This document shows positions 48,815-64,000 of a stretch of 64,000 nucleotides of DNA, piece by piece. This DNA comes from CAJCIY01 sp036379355 (GTDB lineage: Bacteria > Actinomycetota > Actinomycetes > Mycobacteriales > CAJCIY01). The translations under genes and the position numbers were made by a program. The stretch is taken from assembly GCA_036379355.1 (NCBI GenBank), contig DASVGV010000083.1:33890-97889 (forward strand). The letters run 5' to 3'. The first letter of the stretch is position 1, and each line of letters starts with the position of its first letter. The notes beneath the pieces are model-generated. The model did not search any database. It saw only the letters and a list, made by a program, of their open reading frames with translations, and was not told the DNA's origin.

Positions 48815-50128
48815 GTGCCCGACGACAGCTCGCAGCGCCCCGACGGCGTGGCTCCCGAGCACGACGTCGATCCGACGCAGGCGAATGCAGGAGCGGGGCA
48901 GACGCCCGGCGACGAGGACGAGCCGACGCGGTTCCGCGTGGCCGACACCGGGTGGCCACCGCCTGCCGCTGCGCCCGGTTCGGCGCTGCCCCGCCGTACG
49001 CCCGGGGCCAGCGGCGGGCCCGGCGGTGCCGCCGCTCCGGCCGCGGGCCCGGCCACCGACGGCGAGGCGGCGCCGCTCGCGTCGGCGACGCCCGCCCCTG
49101 CGACACCCGAGGGGTTCGCCGGACCACCGGTCGAGCCACCGGTCGAGCCACCGGTCGAGCCGGAGCCGACCGGGGTCACGTCCCCGCCCCTCGACGACGA
49201 GCCGTGGGCCGGGCTCCCCGCCCCCGGCCCTGACGTCCCGGCCGACGGCGGGGTGCCTCCGGTCGCGGCCGATCCGCCTTCGGCTGGGCCGCCCAGCCAA
49301 GGCGAGAGATCAGCGGCCGACCTGTCACCCTCGGCGGCGCCGGCCGCCGACGGTGCGCTGCACACGTCCGGGCGGCACCGCGGGCCACGCAGTCGTCGTG
49401 GCCGGCTGCGCAGCCGCGGCCGGCGGCGCCGGGGGGATGGCGATCCGGAGCCTGCGCCCCTCGGCGCAGACACCACGGCTGCTGATGCCGCCACCGGCGC
49501 CACCGAGGCCGGCGATGCGGGCCGCTCCGGCCTCGATGCTGGTACGGCCCCCGGCCTGGCCCGGACGTCGCTGCTGCGCACCTGGCCCGGCCTCCGCCTC
49601 GGCGCGCTGGCGCTCGCCGTGGTCGCCCTGATCGTCTTCGGGGTGCTCACGATCTACACGAGGCTGTGGCCCGGCCCGGCCGGCAACCCGTACACCAGCG
49701 CCTCGACCAAAGCGGCGGTCGCCGCGGCGACCGCGGTCGCCCCGCCGATCTTGTCGTACGACTACACGACGATCGACAAGAAGGCCGCCGCCGTCGCGCC
49801 GCTCCAGACCGCCACCTGCGCGCGCCAGTACCAACAGCTCATCGTCAGCGCCGTGAAGCCGCTCGCCGTCCAGAACAAGGCCACCCAGCAGGCCACGGTG
49901 CTCGCCGCCGGGGTCACCACCGCGAGCAAGGACGCGGTCACGGTGCTGGCCTTCATGCAGCTGACGAGCACCAACAGCGTGAAGACCGGCAAGGCGATCA
50001 ACGAGGCGCAGATCTCGCTGTCGATGGTCAAGCAGCACGGCCGATGGCTGCTGGCCGGCACGTCGGCGAACGGCGCCGGCGGTGGCGGCGCCCCCTCCTG
50101 CGGCGGGGCGAGCCCGACCGGGAAGTGA
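48815..50128 (+). CDS. Mce-associated membrane protein, second copy, long Pro-rich N-terminus
   Basis: A 437-residue protein. The first ~255 residues are a disordered-looking Pro/Ala/Glu/Gly-rich cytoplasmic region. It contains three VEPP repeats near residues 104-116 and a strongly basic patch (RSRRGRLRSRGRRRRG). A membrane helix (about 258-280) and an extracytoplasmic Mce-associated domain (VAPPILSYDYTTIDKKA onwards) follow. GAGGAG eight bases before the GTG supports the start. The C-terminal domain matches the first copy in its SYDY-x-x-ID motif. Confidence 0.8.
   Translation: MPDDSSQRPDGVAPEHDVDPTQANAGAGQTPGDEDEPTRFRVADTGWPPPAAAPGSALPRRTPGASGGPGGAAAPAAGPATDGEAAPLASATPAPATPEGFAGPPVEPPVEPPVEPEPTGVTSPPLDDEPWAGLPAPGPDVPADGGVPPVAADPPSAGPPSQGERSAADLSPSAAPAADGALHTSGRHRGPRSRRGRLRSRGRRRRGDGDPEPAPLGADTTAADAATGATEAGDAGRSGLDAGTAPGLARTSLLRTWPGLRLGALALAVVALIVFGVLTIYTRLWPGPAGNPYTSASTKAAVAAATAVAPPILSYDYTTIDKKAAAVAPLQTATCARQYQQLIVSAVKPLAVQNKATQQATVLAAGVTTASKDAVTVLAFMQLTSTNSVKTGKAINEAQISLSMVKQHGRWLLAGTSANGAGGGGAPSCGGASPTGK
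49124..49159 (+). repeat. Three exact 12-base tandem repeats inside the Mce-associated gene
   Basis: CCACCGGTCGAG occurs three times without change (49124-49135, 49136-49147, 49148-49159). It encodes the VEPP repeats in frame, so copy-number change would alter the protein by four residues at a time. Confidence 0.85.
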
Positions 50129-50568
50129 CCGCGCGCCATCGCCGCGCCCATGGACGGTCGTCCCCAGCCCCGGAGGTCGCCTTGACGGCAGGGGTCCGGT
50201 TCGGTTTCCTAGACCCGCGCCGGGGGCGTGACCGGTGGTCCGGTTCCGGGCGCCCCGGCTGGCCGCGGCCGTGGACAGCGGTGTAGCATCTAGCTACATT
50301 GCCCGTTTGCGCTGCCCACCTGATGCAGCCCGGCGCCGTAGGGTTTCGGTCCGGGTTTCTTCGTGTGCGCGCAGTTCGGCGGGCAGACCTCCCTGTTCAT
50401 CCGCCGCCCGCCCGCGGTCCGCGACGCCTGCACGCGTTCGCGTCGGCCGCCTAGCCGCCTTCGCCCCGCCCCCGCCCGCCAGCACCCGCCCGACGCGGCT
50501 CGCGCCGCGCCAGCACCAGCGTCCCCACCCGTCCCTCGTGGATGACGCGCCTCGCCGGAAGGACCACC
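50129..50568 (+). promoter_or_regulatory. Intergenic region upstream of rpoB
   Basis: This 440-base stretch is the longest non-coding region of the window. It holds the rpoB promoter (see separate entry), a ~270-base rpoB leader rich in CCGCC/GCCCGC blocks, and AAGGA (50559-50563) before the TTG start. No terminator for the mce operon was clearly seen. No conserved small protein could be recognised in it. Confidence 0.6.
50272..50300 (+). promoter_or_regulatory. Sigma-70-type promoter for rpoB-rpoC
   Basis: TGGACA (50272-50277; five of six bases of TTGACA) and TACATT (50295-50300) are separated by 17 bases, the ideal spacing. It is the best -35/-10 pair in the window. TAGCAT (50284-50289) is an alternative -10. 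Transcription would start about 50307, leaving a leader of ~260 bases. Confidence 0.6.
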
Positions 50569-53967
<3,399 letters not shown>

Positions 53968-53972
53968 CCCCA

Positions 53973-53998
53973 ACGGGTCTCGCGGCGGCGGGACCCGT
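53973..53998 (+). other. rpoB-rpoC intercistronic stem-loop
   Basis: ACGGGTC (53973-53979) pairs exactly with GACCCGT (53992-53998). It starts five bases after the rpoB stop. It may act in transcript processing or attenuation between the two genes. Downstream, 54010-54060 is unusually A- and CAA-rich for this genome and would stay unpaired up to the rpoC ribosome binding site. Confidence 0.45.
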
Positions 53999-54077
53999 GG
54001 CCGCGGCAGGCCGCGACGAGCGTCACCAGCAACAGCAAGGACAACAGCAACAAGACCCGGGTAGGGAAAGAGGACAC

Positions 54078-57956
<3,879 letters not shown>

Positions 57957-57965
57957 CCCGCACCG

Positions 57966-58009
57966 CGCAGGCAGGGCCGTCCGGAATGATCCGGGCGGCC
58001 CTGCCTGCG
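57966..58009. terminator. Strong bidirectional terminator between rpoC and mug
   Basis: CGCAGGCAGGGCCG (57966-57979) pairs perfectly with CGGCCCTGCCTGCG (57996-58009). Inside it TCCGG and CCGGG pair with one U-G, closing on the loop AATGAT. That makes about 19 pairs, the longest hairpin in the window. Confidence 0.85.
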
Positions 58010-58019
58010 TTCGGGCTCG

Positions 58020-58592
58020 TCACAGCGCGGCGCGGAGCGCGCGGAAGATGCGGGTCAGGTCGGCCTGCTGGTAGTGGGCGTTCAGCCCGCTCGGGTTGGG
58101 CAGCGCCCACAGCCGCGCCCCGCCGGCGCTCGTCTGTTGCTCGCCGACGGCCGCGCGTCGGTCGTCCCAGGCCAGTCGGTACGCGCCGATCCCGAGGACT
58201 GCCACGACGTGCGGTTCGAAGCGGGCCGCGAGCCCTTCCAGCCGCCGCCGCCCGGAGCGGACCTCGTCGGCGGCCAGCTCGTCGGCGCGGGCGGTGGCGC
58301 GAGGCACCAGGTTGGTGATCCCGATGCCCGCCTCGCGCAGGACGTGGGTCTCGCTCGGGTGCAGCCGCCTCGGCGTGAACCCCGCCTCGTACAGGGTCGG
58401 CCAGAGCCGGTTGCTCGGTCGGGCGAAGTGGTAGCCGGCCACGCCGGACCACAGCGACGGGTTGATCCCGCACAGCAGCAGGCGCATGCCCGGATACGCC
58501 AGGTCGGGCACCGTACGCCCGTAGGCCGCGGTCAGCTCGGACCGGCTCGGTGGCCGCTCCGGGCGACGCCCTCGCGGCGGACATGGCCCCAC
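58020..58592 (-). CDS. mug: G/U mismatch-specific DNA glycosylase (Mug/TDG family)
   Basis: A 190-residue uracil-DNA-glycosylase superfamily protein. The active-site motif GINPS and the C-terminal loop NPSGLNAHY that inserts into DNA are typical of Mug. It would remove U or T from G mispairs as the first step of base excision repair. GTG at 58592 with GAGGA seven bases upstream. The N-terminal ~25 residues are Arg/Pro-rich and poorly conserved. Confidence 0.88.
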   Translation of the reverse strand: MGPCPPRGRRPERPPSRSELTAAYGRTVPDLAYPGMRLLLCGINPSLWSGVAGYHFARPSNRLWPTLYEAGFTPRRLHPSETHVLREAGIGITNLVPRATARADELAADEVRSGRRRLEGLAARFEPHVVAVLGIGAYRLAWDDRRAAVGEQQTSAGGARLWALPNPSGLNAHYQQADLTRIFRALRAAL

Positions 58593-58702
58593 GGGATGAT
58601 CCTCGCGCAGCCGGCAGGCTGGTCAGCGGCGGCAGCAGTCCCGGCCCACCTCGGGACGCGGGGCTCATGCGTCCGGGACGGCGGGTACGGCACGGTCCGG
58701 CC

Positions 58703-59605
58703 ATGGAACTCACCTCCGTATGCAGCCTCCGTCGTGTCGCAGCGGCCGCCGCCCTGGCCATCGCGGCCGTCGTGGCGGCCGGCTGCGGCAGCAACCACGA
58801 CGCCGCGAGCAACCCGTCCTCGAGCGCCCCAGCCGCGCACCCGACGAGCACCCTCGACGTGCAGGCGCTCGACTACTCGTACCGCATCTCCGGGTCACCG
58901 CACGCGGGCCTGATCTCGATGACGTTCTCCAACCACGGCAAGTACGCCCACGAGATGGGCGTGTCCAAGCTCAAGCCCGGCGCGACGCTCGCGCAGGTGA
59001 CCGCCGCCCTGGCCGCCCCGGACGGCGAGGAGGCCGCCACGAAGCTGATCGACGACCCGGACGCCGAGTACCCGGTGCCGTCGATCGTCGGGCCAGGGCT
59101 GTCGGTGACGGTGGTCTCCCACCTCGACGCGGGCCACTACGTCGTCGTCTGCTTCCTGCCCGGCCCCGACGGCATGCCCCACGTGGCCATGGGCATGATC
59201 GGCGAGTTCACCGTCGATCCCGCGCCCAGCACCCTTCAGCCACCGCACGCCGACGGCACGGTGGTGCTGACCGACGCGGGCATCACCCTGCCGGCGGGCT
59301 TCGCGTCCGGGGGGACGTTCGCGGTCCGCAACACCGGGACGTCCGAGCACGACTTCAGCGTCGCCCGGCTGAAGACGGCGGGGACGCTCGAGCAGTACTT
59401 CGGCTGCGTGTCGGGCAGCTTCGAGAAGTCCACCCCCGTCGACAGCTGCCCGGGCACGCTCGCCGGAGGCGTCGAGGGGCTGGACCCCGGTGCGACCGCG
59501 TACGTCACGATGCACCTGGCATCCGGGCAGTACGGGTACGTGTCCACGGCCGGTGACGGCAAGGACTTCGCGGCCGGGCTGCACGGCGAGTTCGCGGTCG
59601 CCTGA
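58703..59605 (+). CDS. Lipoprotein with two cupredoxin-like repeats
   Basis: A 300-residue exported lipoprotein. The lipobox VAAGC gives lipidated C28. The mature part has two similar halves: the first contains HEMGVSKLKPG and GHYVVVCFLPGPDGMPHVAMGM, the second EHDFSVARLK and GQYGYVSTAGDG-KDFAAGLHGEF. The first half has a C...H...M order like a type 1 copper site; the second lacks these residues. The cupredoxin assignment is from this pattern only. Copper handling or electron transfer is possible. ATG at 58703; no strong ribosome binding site. Confidence 0.65.
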   Translation: MELTSVCSLRRVAAAAALAIAAVVAAGCGSNHDAASNPSSSAPAAHPTSTLDVQALDYSYRISGSPHAGLISMTFSNHGKYAHEMGVSKLKPGATLAQVTAALAAPDGEEAATKLIDDPDAEYPVPSIVGPGLSVTVVSHLDAGHYVVVCFLPGPDGMPHVAMGMIGEFTVDPAPSTLQPPHADGTVVLTDAGITLPAGFASGGTFAVRNTGTSEHDFSVARLKTAGTLEQYFGCVSGSFEKSTPVDSCPGTLAGGVEGLDPGATAYVTMHLASGQYGYVSTAGDGKDFAAGLHGEFAVA

Positions 59606-59660
59606 CCGGGACACCGGACGTCCAGCGGACTCGCTGACAGCCGCCACGGGAGATGCTTCC

Positions 59661-61730
59661 ATGGTCGCCGTGACGACACTGGGGGCGGTCGGCGCGGCTC
59701 CGCGCCGACCGCCGGCCAGGCGTCTGACCAGCGATGCGCGCAGCATCCGCGTCGCTGCCGGGGCTCTCGCGGGCGTCGCTGTCGCCCTCGCGGCTGTCGC
59801 CATCGGGCTGCACCTGCACAATGGCGACAGCGAGCTGACCGGGTGGTGGTACGGGAACGCCGCCCTGACGCTCACGCTGGCCGTGCCCGCTTACCTGATC
59901 GCGACCCGGCGGCCGGCCAACCCCGTCGGCTGGCTGTTGTGCGCCGCGTGCCTGACCGAGGCACTGTGTGCCGCCGGACGCGAGTACTTGGTGTTCGGGC
60001 TGCTCGGGGGACACGCTCCCGGCTGGTTGTGGACGGGGTGGTTCACCGACTCCCTCTACATCCCGGCGATCGTCACGCTCCCGCTGACACTCATGCTCTT
60101 CCCGGACGGCCGGGCGGTCTCCCCGCGCTTCCGCGCGCTCGTCCCCGTTCTCTGTCTCGCCGGTGCGGTCGGCTGGGCGTCGTACCTGTTCACTGCGGAC
60201 ACCGCGCAGGTACGCGGTCACCAACTCGCGAACCCGGCCGGACATCTGCTGCCGCAGGCGCTCGTCACCGGCGCCTTCGCCGTCGCCATGCCCGTCCTGA
60301 CGCTCGGCCTGGCGGCGGCCGTCGCGGCCCTGGTCGTCCGCTACCGGCGCGCCGAAGGTGAGGCTCGCGACCAGGTCAAGTGGGTGGCCTGGGCCGGCTC
60401 GCTCGCCGCGGTGGAGGTGGCGACCGAGTTCATCCCCGGGAACCCGTTCGCCTCGGTCACGAGTGTGGCGACGGATGGCCTGCTGGCCTCGGCGATCGCC
60501 GTCGCCATCCTCCGGCACCGGGTGCTGGACGTGGACGTCGTCATCAACCGCACGCTCGTGTTCGTCCTGCTCACGGCCGTGGTCGTCGGCGGGTACGTCG
60601 GGTTCGTCGCCGCTTTCGCGGCGGCCATGGGCGAACCGATGCACTTCGGCGCCGGGTTGCTCGCCACCGCGCTACTGGCCCTGCTGTTCGCACCGCTGCG
60701 CCATCGGCTCCAGCTGCTGGTGGACCGGGCGATGTACGGGGAGCGCCGCAACCCGTACGGCGTGATGACCCGGCTCGGCGCATCGCTCGAGCCGCGCGCC
60801 CCCCGGGCCGAGCTCGCCGTCGTCGTGGACACCGTGACCCGCGCGCTCAAGCTGCCGTACGTCGCCATCGTCGGGCCGGACGGGTCGGTGCTCGCCGCAT
60901 CCGGGGCCGCGCGGGGGGCGACCACGGCGCAGCCGCTGGTCTACCAGGGGCGGGTGCTGGGTGAGCTGCGTGTGCAGGCGCGGACGCCGGCGGGGCGGTT
61001 CGGGCGCCACGAGCAACAGTTGTTGACCAACGTGGGCCGCCAGGTCGCGATCGCGGTGCATGCGGTCCAGCTGTCGAGCGACCTGCAGGAGTCCCGGCGG
61101 CGGCTGGTCACGGCCAAGGAGGAGGAACGACGGCGGCTGCGCCGTGACCTGCACGACGGACTGGGACCGCAGCTCGCCGCCGTCGGCCTGCAGCTGGACG
61201 CGGCCCGCTCCCTGGTGGCCGTCGAGCCCGACCGGGCCGCCGACAGCCTCGCCACGATGAAGTCCGAGATCCGCTCGATGATCGAGGATGTCCGGCGTCT
61301 GGTCTACGAGCTGCGCCCGCCCGCCCTCGACGAGCTCGGCCTGGTGGGAGCGATGCGTGACTGCGGCGCCCGGCTGGAACCACCGTCGGGCCTGCTCATC
61401 GAGGTGTGCGCAGCCGGACGGCTGCCGTCCCTGCCCGCTGCTGTCGAGGTGGCGGCGTACCGGATCGTCTCCGAGGCGCTGACCAACACGGTCCGGCATG
61501 CCGCGGCAAGCCGCTGTGAGGTCGAGCTGCGCGTCGAGGACGGGGCGCTCGTGGTGTGCGTCCGGGACGACGGCACCGGGCTGCGGCCGGGCTGGCGCGC
61601 CGGCGTCGGCACCCAGAGCATGGCCGAGCGCGCGGCGGAGATCGGCGGCACGTTCCGGCTCGCCCCGGGACCGGACGGGTGCGGGACGGTCGCGTCCGCC
61701 CGGCTGCCGATCGGACCTGGGCATGAGTGA
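59661..61730 (+). CDS. NarL-type sensor histidine kinase with multi-helix sensor
   Basis: A 689-residue kinase. About eight membrane helices cover residues ~28-345, followed by a GAF-like region (about 375-480). A HisKA_3 domain contains H498 in RRLRRDLHDGLGPQLAAVG. The ATPase domain has VSEALTNTVRHAAAS and DDGTGLRPG, with GTQSMAERAAEIGG. GGGAG eight bases before the ATG supports the start. It overlaps the response regulator gene by eight bases, so they form one signalling pair. The signal is unknown. Confidence 0.92.
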   Translation: MVAVTTLGAVGAAPRRPPARRLTSDARSIRVAAGALAGVAVALAAVAIGLHLHNGDSELTGWWYGNAALTLTLAVPAYLIATRRPANPVGWLLCAACLTEALCAAGREYLVFGLLGGHAPGWLWTGWFTDSLYIPAIVTLPLTLMLFPDGRAVSPRFRALVPVLCLAGAVGWASYLFTADTAQVRGHQLANPAGHLLPQALVTGAFAVAMPVLTLGLAAAVAALVVRYRRAEGEARDQVKWVAWAGSLAAVEVATEFIPGNPFASVTSVATDGLLASAIAVAILRHRVLDVDVVINRTLVFVLLTAVVVGGYVGFVAAFAAAMGEPMHFGAGLLATALLALLFAPLRHRLQLLVDRAMYGERRNPYGVMTRLGASLEPRAPRAELAVVVDTVTRALKLPYVAIVGPDGSVLAASGAARGATTAQPLVYQGRVLGELRVQARTPAGRFGRHEQQLLTNVGRQVAIAVHAVQLSSDLQESRRRLVTAKEEERRRLRRDLHDGLGPQLAAVGLQLDAARSLVAVEPDRAADSLATMKSEIRSMIEDVRRLVYELRPPALDELGLVGAMRDCGARLEPPSGLLIEVCAAGRLPSLPAAVEVAAYRIVSEALTNTVRHAAASRCEVELRVEDGALVVCVRDDGTGLRPGWRAGVGTQSMAERAAEIGGTFRLAPGPDGCGTVASARLPIGPGHE

Positions 61731-62412
61731 CGGCGGCGACGAGCTGCGCCTGCTGGTGGCCGACGACCATCCGATGTTCCGGGAGGGGCTGCGCAGCGCG
61801 CTGGACACCGTCCCGGGGTTCGTCGTGGTCGCGGCCGCGGCGACGGGCGCGGACGCGGTGCGTCTCGCCGCCGAGCACCAGCCGGACGTGGTCGTCATGG
61901 ACGTACACATGCCCGAGGTCGACGGCATCGCGGCCACCCGCCGCATCGTCGCCGAGAGCCCCCACATCGGCGTGCTGGTGCTCACCATGTTCGACGAGGA
62001 CGAGAACGTCTTCCAGGCGATGCGCGCGGGCGCCCGGGGCTACCTCCTCAAGGGGGCCGACCAGGAGGACATCGTGCGCGCCGTGCGCGCGGTCGCGGCC
62101 GGGGATGCGATCTTCGGGCCGGCGCTGGCGCGGCGCCTGATCGGGTTCTTCGCGCCTGGTCAGCGCTCTGCCCTTCCGTTCGGCGAGCTGACCGCGCGGG
62201 AGCGCGAGATCCTCGAGCTGGTGGCCCAGGGCCGGTCGAACGCCGAGATCGCGAAGGTTCTCTACGTCAGCCAGAAGACCGTGCGCAACCACGTCTCGAA
62301 CGTGTTCTCCAAGCTTCAGGTGACCGATCGGGCGCACGCGATCGTTCGTGCGCACGAAGCGGGACTGGGAGAGGGCCGCAGCCGGCCGCCGACCCCGAGC
62401 GGCACGGCCTGA
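61723..62412 (+). CDS. NarL/FixJ-type response regulator
   Basis: A 229-residue regulator. The receiver domain has acidic residues in VADDHP, the phosphorylation site D60 in VVVMDVHMPEVDG and the lysine in YLLKGADQ. The C-terminal LuxR-type helix-turn-helix reads LTAREREILELVAQGRSNAEIAKVL and VSQKTVRNHVSN. Partner of the overlapping kinase. Targets unknown; the adjacent membrane protein gene is a candidate. Confidence 0.94.
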   Translation: MSDGGDELRLLVADDHPMFREGLRSALDTVPGFVVVAAAATGADAVRLAAEHQPDVVVMDVHMPEVDGIAATRRIVAESPHIGVLVLTMFDEDENVFQAMRAGARGYLLKGADQEDIVRAVRAVAAGDAIFGPALARRLIGFFAPGQRSALPFGELTAREREILELVAQGRSNAEIAKVLYVSQKTVRNHVSNVFSKLQVTDRAHAIVRAHEAGLGEGRSRPPTPSGTA

Positions 62413-62529
62413 CGAGTCCCGGGTACGAGGGGACTCCGGTCCCTGTCGCTCAGGACCGGCCGCGCCGCACGGTGGCCCGGTCGCGGCGGCGACAGGGCCC
62501 GCCCGCGCCGATGCAGCCAGGAGCGCGCA

Positions 62530-63255
62530 ATGAACGTACGAACGCAGCGGTGGTCGATGGCCGCCGGGATCGCCTTCGCCATCGTGGTCGTGATCGGGTT
62601 CGTGACCCAGTTCTCGGGCCTGCCCAACTACGACGGAGACAAGGACTCGAGCGCAGTGATCGGCCAGAAGGTGCACGAGGCGCTCGCGAGCTCGGGCCAT
62701 CGTGCGCAGGCCATCGTCGGCGCGTACCTGCTCGTCCTCGCCGCGTTGTGCCTGGTCGCCTTCGCGGCCGGGCTGCGGGCCCGCCTGCTGGCCGAGGACC
62801 CGAGCCGGACGGCGTCCGCGTCGCTGGTCACCGGCTGCGGCGTCCTGGGGGCGGCGGGCCTGGCCCTGGGTGGCGGCCTCAACGCGCTCGTACCCGGTGC
62901 GATCTCCTTCGGCGGCGATCCTGTGCCCGACCCGTCGGGCAGCTACGCCCTGCGCTTCCTCAGCCAGGCGGGTGCTCCGCTGCTGTTCCTCGTGTTCGGC
63001 CTGGCCATGGCGGCTCTCGTCGCCACCATGAGCGTGGCCGCGCTCCAGGGCGTGGGGTTGCCGCGGTGGCTCGGGTACGCCGGGTGGCTGGCGGTTCTCG
63101 GCGGGGCTCTCAGCGCGCCGACCGGGCCGCTGCTGCTGGTGCTGCCGCTGCTGTGGTCGCTCCTCGTCGGCGCGATGTGCATGCGGCCACGGGATCTGGA
63201 GCCGCTCGCGGACACTGCGGCCGCGACGCGTCCGGTCAGTCCGGTCGGCAGCTGA
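62530..63255 (+). CDS. Hypothetical membrane protein
   Basis: A 241-residue protein with five to six hydrophobic segments (about residues 10-30, 62-84, 98-122, 146-171, 178-215). I do not recognise the family; it has no obvious catalytic motif. AGGAG six bases before the ATG is a good ribosome binding site. It stands downstream of the two-component pair and converges on the MgtC-family gene. Confidence 0.75.
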   Translation: MNVRTQRWSMAAGIAFAIVVVIGFVTQFSGLPNYDGDKDSSAVIGQKVHEALASSGHRAQAIVGAYLLVLAALCLVAFAAGLRARLLAEDPSRTASASLVTGCGVLGAAGLALGGGLNALVPGAISFGGDPVPDPSGSYALRFLSQAGAPLLFLVFGLAMAALVATMSVAALQGVGLPRWLGYAGWLAVLGGALSAPTGPLLLVLPLLWSLLVGAMCMRPRDLEPLADTAAATRPVSPVGS

Positions 63256-63259
63256 GCCG

Positions 63260-63973
63260 CTACTCGCCCTCGTCGTCGGCCATGTCGATCGACAGGACGC
63301 CGTCGATCTCGCTGAGCGCCGCGACGACCTCGCCGGCATCGCCCCGGCCGTGCAGGCCGAGCGCGACCGTCACGTGGGGGGCGCCGCCCGAGTCGTCGGC
63401 CGCGAGGTTCTGCACCGACCAGCCGCGTCGCGTGCAGGTCGCGAGGATCGTCCGCAGCAGTCCCCGGCCGTCCTCGTAGTCGATCCGCAGTCGCAGCGCG
63501 CTGCGCGCGCCGGGCAGGTGGTGGGTGAGAACGGTGTAGCCGTAGACGACGACGAAGTGCAGCGCGGTCACGAGCAGTGCCAGCAGCGGCAGCCCGGCCC
63601 CGGCGGCCATGCCGATGGCCGCCGTCTCCCACACCGAAGCGGCGGTGGTCAGGCCGACCACCGTCCCGCGGCGGGTGAGGATCAGGCCGGCGCCGAGGAA
63701 TCCGATTCCCGTGACGATCTGCGCGGCCACGCGGGACGGGTCCAGGACGACCTCGCCAGGGGCCAGGACGTCCCCGAAGCCGTACTTGCTGACCAGGATG
63801 ATCAGCGCAGACGCGGTACCCACGATCGCCTGGGTGCGCAGGCCGGCGGCCTTCCCTCGCAGCTGGCGTTCGAGGCCGATCAGGGAGGAGAGCCCGAAGG
63901 CCAGCAGCAGCTCGAGGACCTGGCGCAGCCCCTGGCCGTGCGCGGCCGCGAGAGCGAGCGTCGTCGACGACAT
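63260..63973 (-). CDS. MgtC/SapB family protein
   Basis: A 237-residue protein with about four to five membrane helices in the N-terminal two thirds. The family motifs IGLERQLRGKAAGLRTQ, GIGFLGAGLIL and GLTTAASVWETAAIGMAAG are clear, followed by a cytoplasmic ACT-like domain (about 160-237). MgtC proteins act in Mg2+ stress and F-ATPase control in pathogens; the role here is unknown. The ATG at 63973 is preferred over a GTG at 63979 because GGAAGGGG stands five bases upstream. It ends four bases from the convergent membrane protein. Confidence 0.9.
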   Translation of the reverse strand: MSSTTLALAAAHGQGLRQVLELLLAFGLSSLIGLERQLRGKAAGLRTQAIVGTASALIILVSKYGFGDVLAPGEVVLDPSRVAAQIVTGIGFLGAGLILTRRGTVVGLTTAASVWETAAIGMAAGAGLPLLALLVTALHFVVVYGYTVLTHHLPGARSALRLRIDYEDGRGLLRTILATCTRRGWSVQNLAADDSGGAPHVTVALGLHGRGDAGEVVAALSEIDGVLSIDMADDEGE

Positions 63974-64000
63974 GCGCACCCCTTCCCGCGACCCGGCCTG

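Noticed and set aside
49124..49159. The 12-base repeats as a CRISPR or other mobile-element signature
   Set aside because: The copies are directly adjacent, without spacers, and lie in frame inside a coding region.
50182..50215. TTGACG and TAGACC as an alternative promoter before rpoB
   Set aside because: The spacing is 22 bases, too long; the pair at 50272-50300 is better.
50542..50568. ATG start of rpoB at 50542
   Set aside because: It lies upstream of the AAGGA ribosome binding site, while the TTG at 50569 has correct spacing and matches the usual beginning of actinobacterial RpoB.

Overview
The window is a high-GC actinobacterial chromosome segment. The evidence is the GC-saturated third codon positions, frequent GTG starts (and a TTG start for rpoB), a 14-gene nuo operon flanked by a geranylgeranyl reductase and a polyprenyl synthase, the block rpmG-hadA-hadB / secE-nusG-rplKA-rplJL / rpoBC, and a complete actinobacterial mce operon. 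The genus cannot be fixed. The mix of features (korAB, mce, no mycolate genes visible) suggests a deep-branching lineage such as the Frankiales/Sporichthyales/Jatrophihabitans area, but that is a guess. No insertion sequence, prophage, CRISPR array or clear pseudogene is visible.

Layout. 1-136: the end of a small membrane protein. 193-1458: geranylgeranyl reductase. 1657-17120: nuoABCDEFGHIJKLMN, proton-pumping NADH:menaquinone oxidoreductase, with most genes overlapping by 1-8 bases. 17154-18155: long-chain polyprenyl diphosphate synthase, so quinone tail synthesis and quinone reduction sit side by side. 18165-21877 (minus): methyltransferase, korB and korA (2-oxoacid:ferredoxin oxidoreductase). 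22074-23361 (plus, divergent from korA): a tight three-gene set of extra NuoB-, NuoC- and NuoI-like proteins with all Fe-S cysteines intact and no NuoD or membrane arm. 23483-29192: htpX, a CorA-like transporter, DedA, an SGNH hydrolase, YajQ-type protein, tRNA-Tyr and a membrane-anchored S53 peptidase. 29284-32750: tRNA-Thr, tRNA-Met, rpmG, hadA/hadB-like dehydratases, an EamA transporter and an aminotransferase. 32963-37197: tRNA-Trp, secE, nusG, rplK, rplA, a long rplJ leader, rplJ and rplL. 37487-50128: mkl ATPase, two YrbE permeases, MceA-F and two Mce-associated proteins. 50569-57956: rpoB and rpoC. 58020-63973: Mug-type DNA glycosylase, a cupredoxin-like lipoprotein, a two-component pair, a membrane protein and an MgtC-family protein.

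How the parts work together. The left third is respiratory: NADH enters through NuoEFG and is passed to menaquinone, whose side chain is made and possibly saturated by the flanking genes. KorAB makes reduced ferredoxin, and the adjacent NuoB/C/I-like trio is the most interesting piece of the window: it may be an adaptor that feeds ferredoxin electrons into the respiratory chain. The right half is the transcription/translation super-locus, with a whole lipid-import (Mce) system placed between rplL and rpoB. In mycobacteria only the Mce ATPase gene mkl remains in that gap. Several actinobacterial leaderless promoters (TANNNT six or seven bases before the start codon) and several bidirectional hairpin terminators between convergent genes can be read directly.
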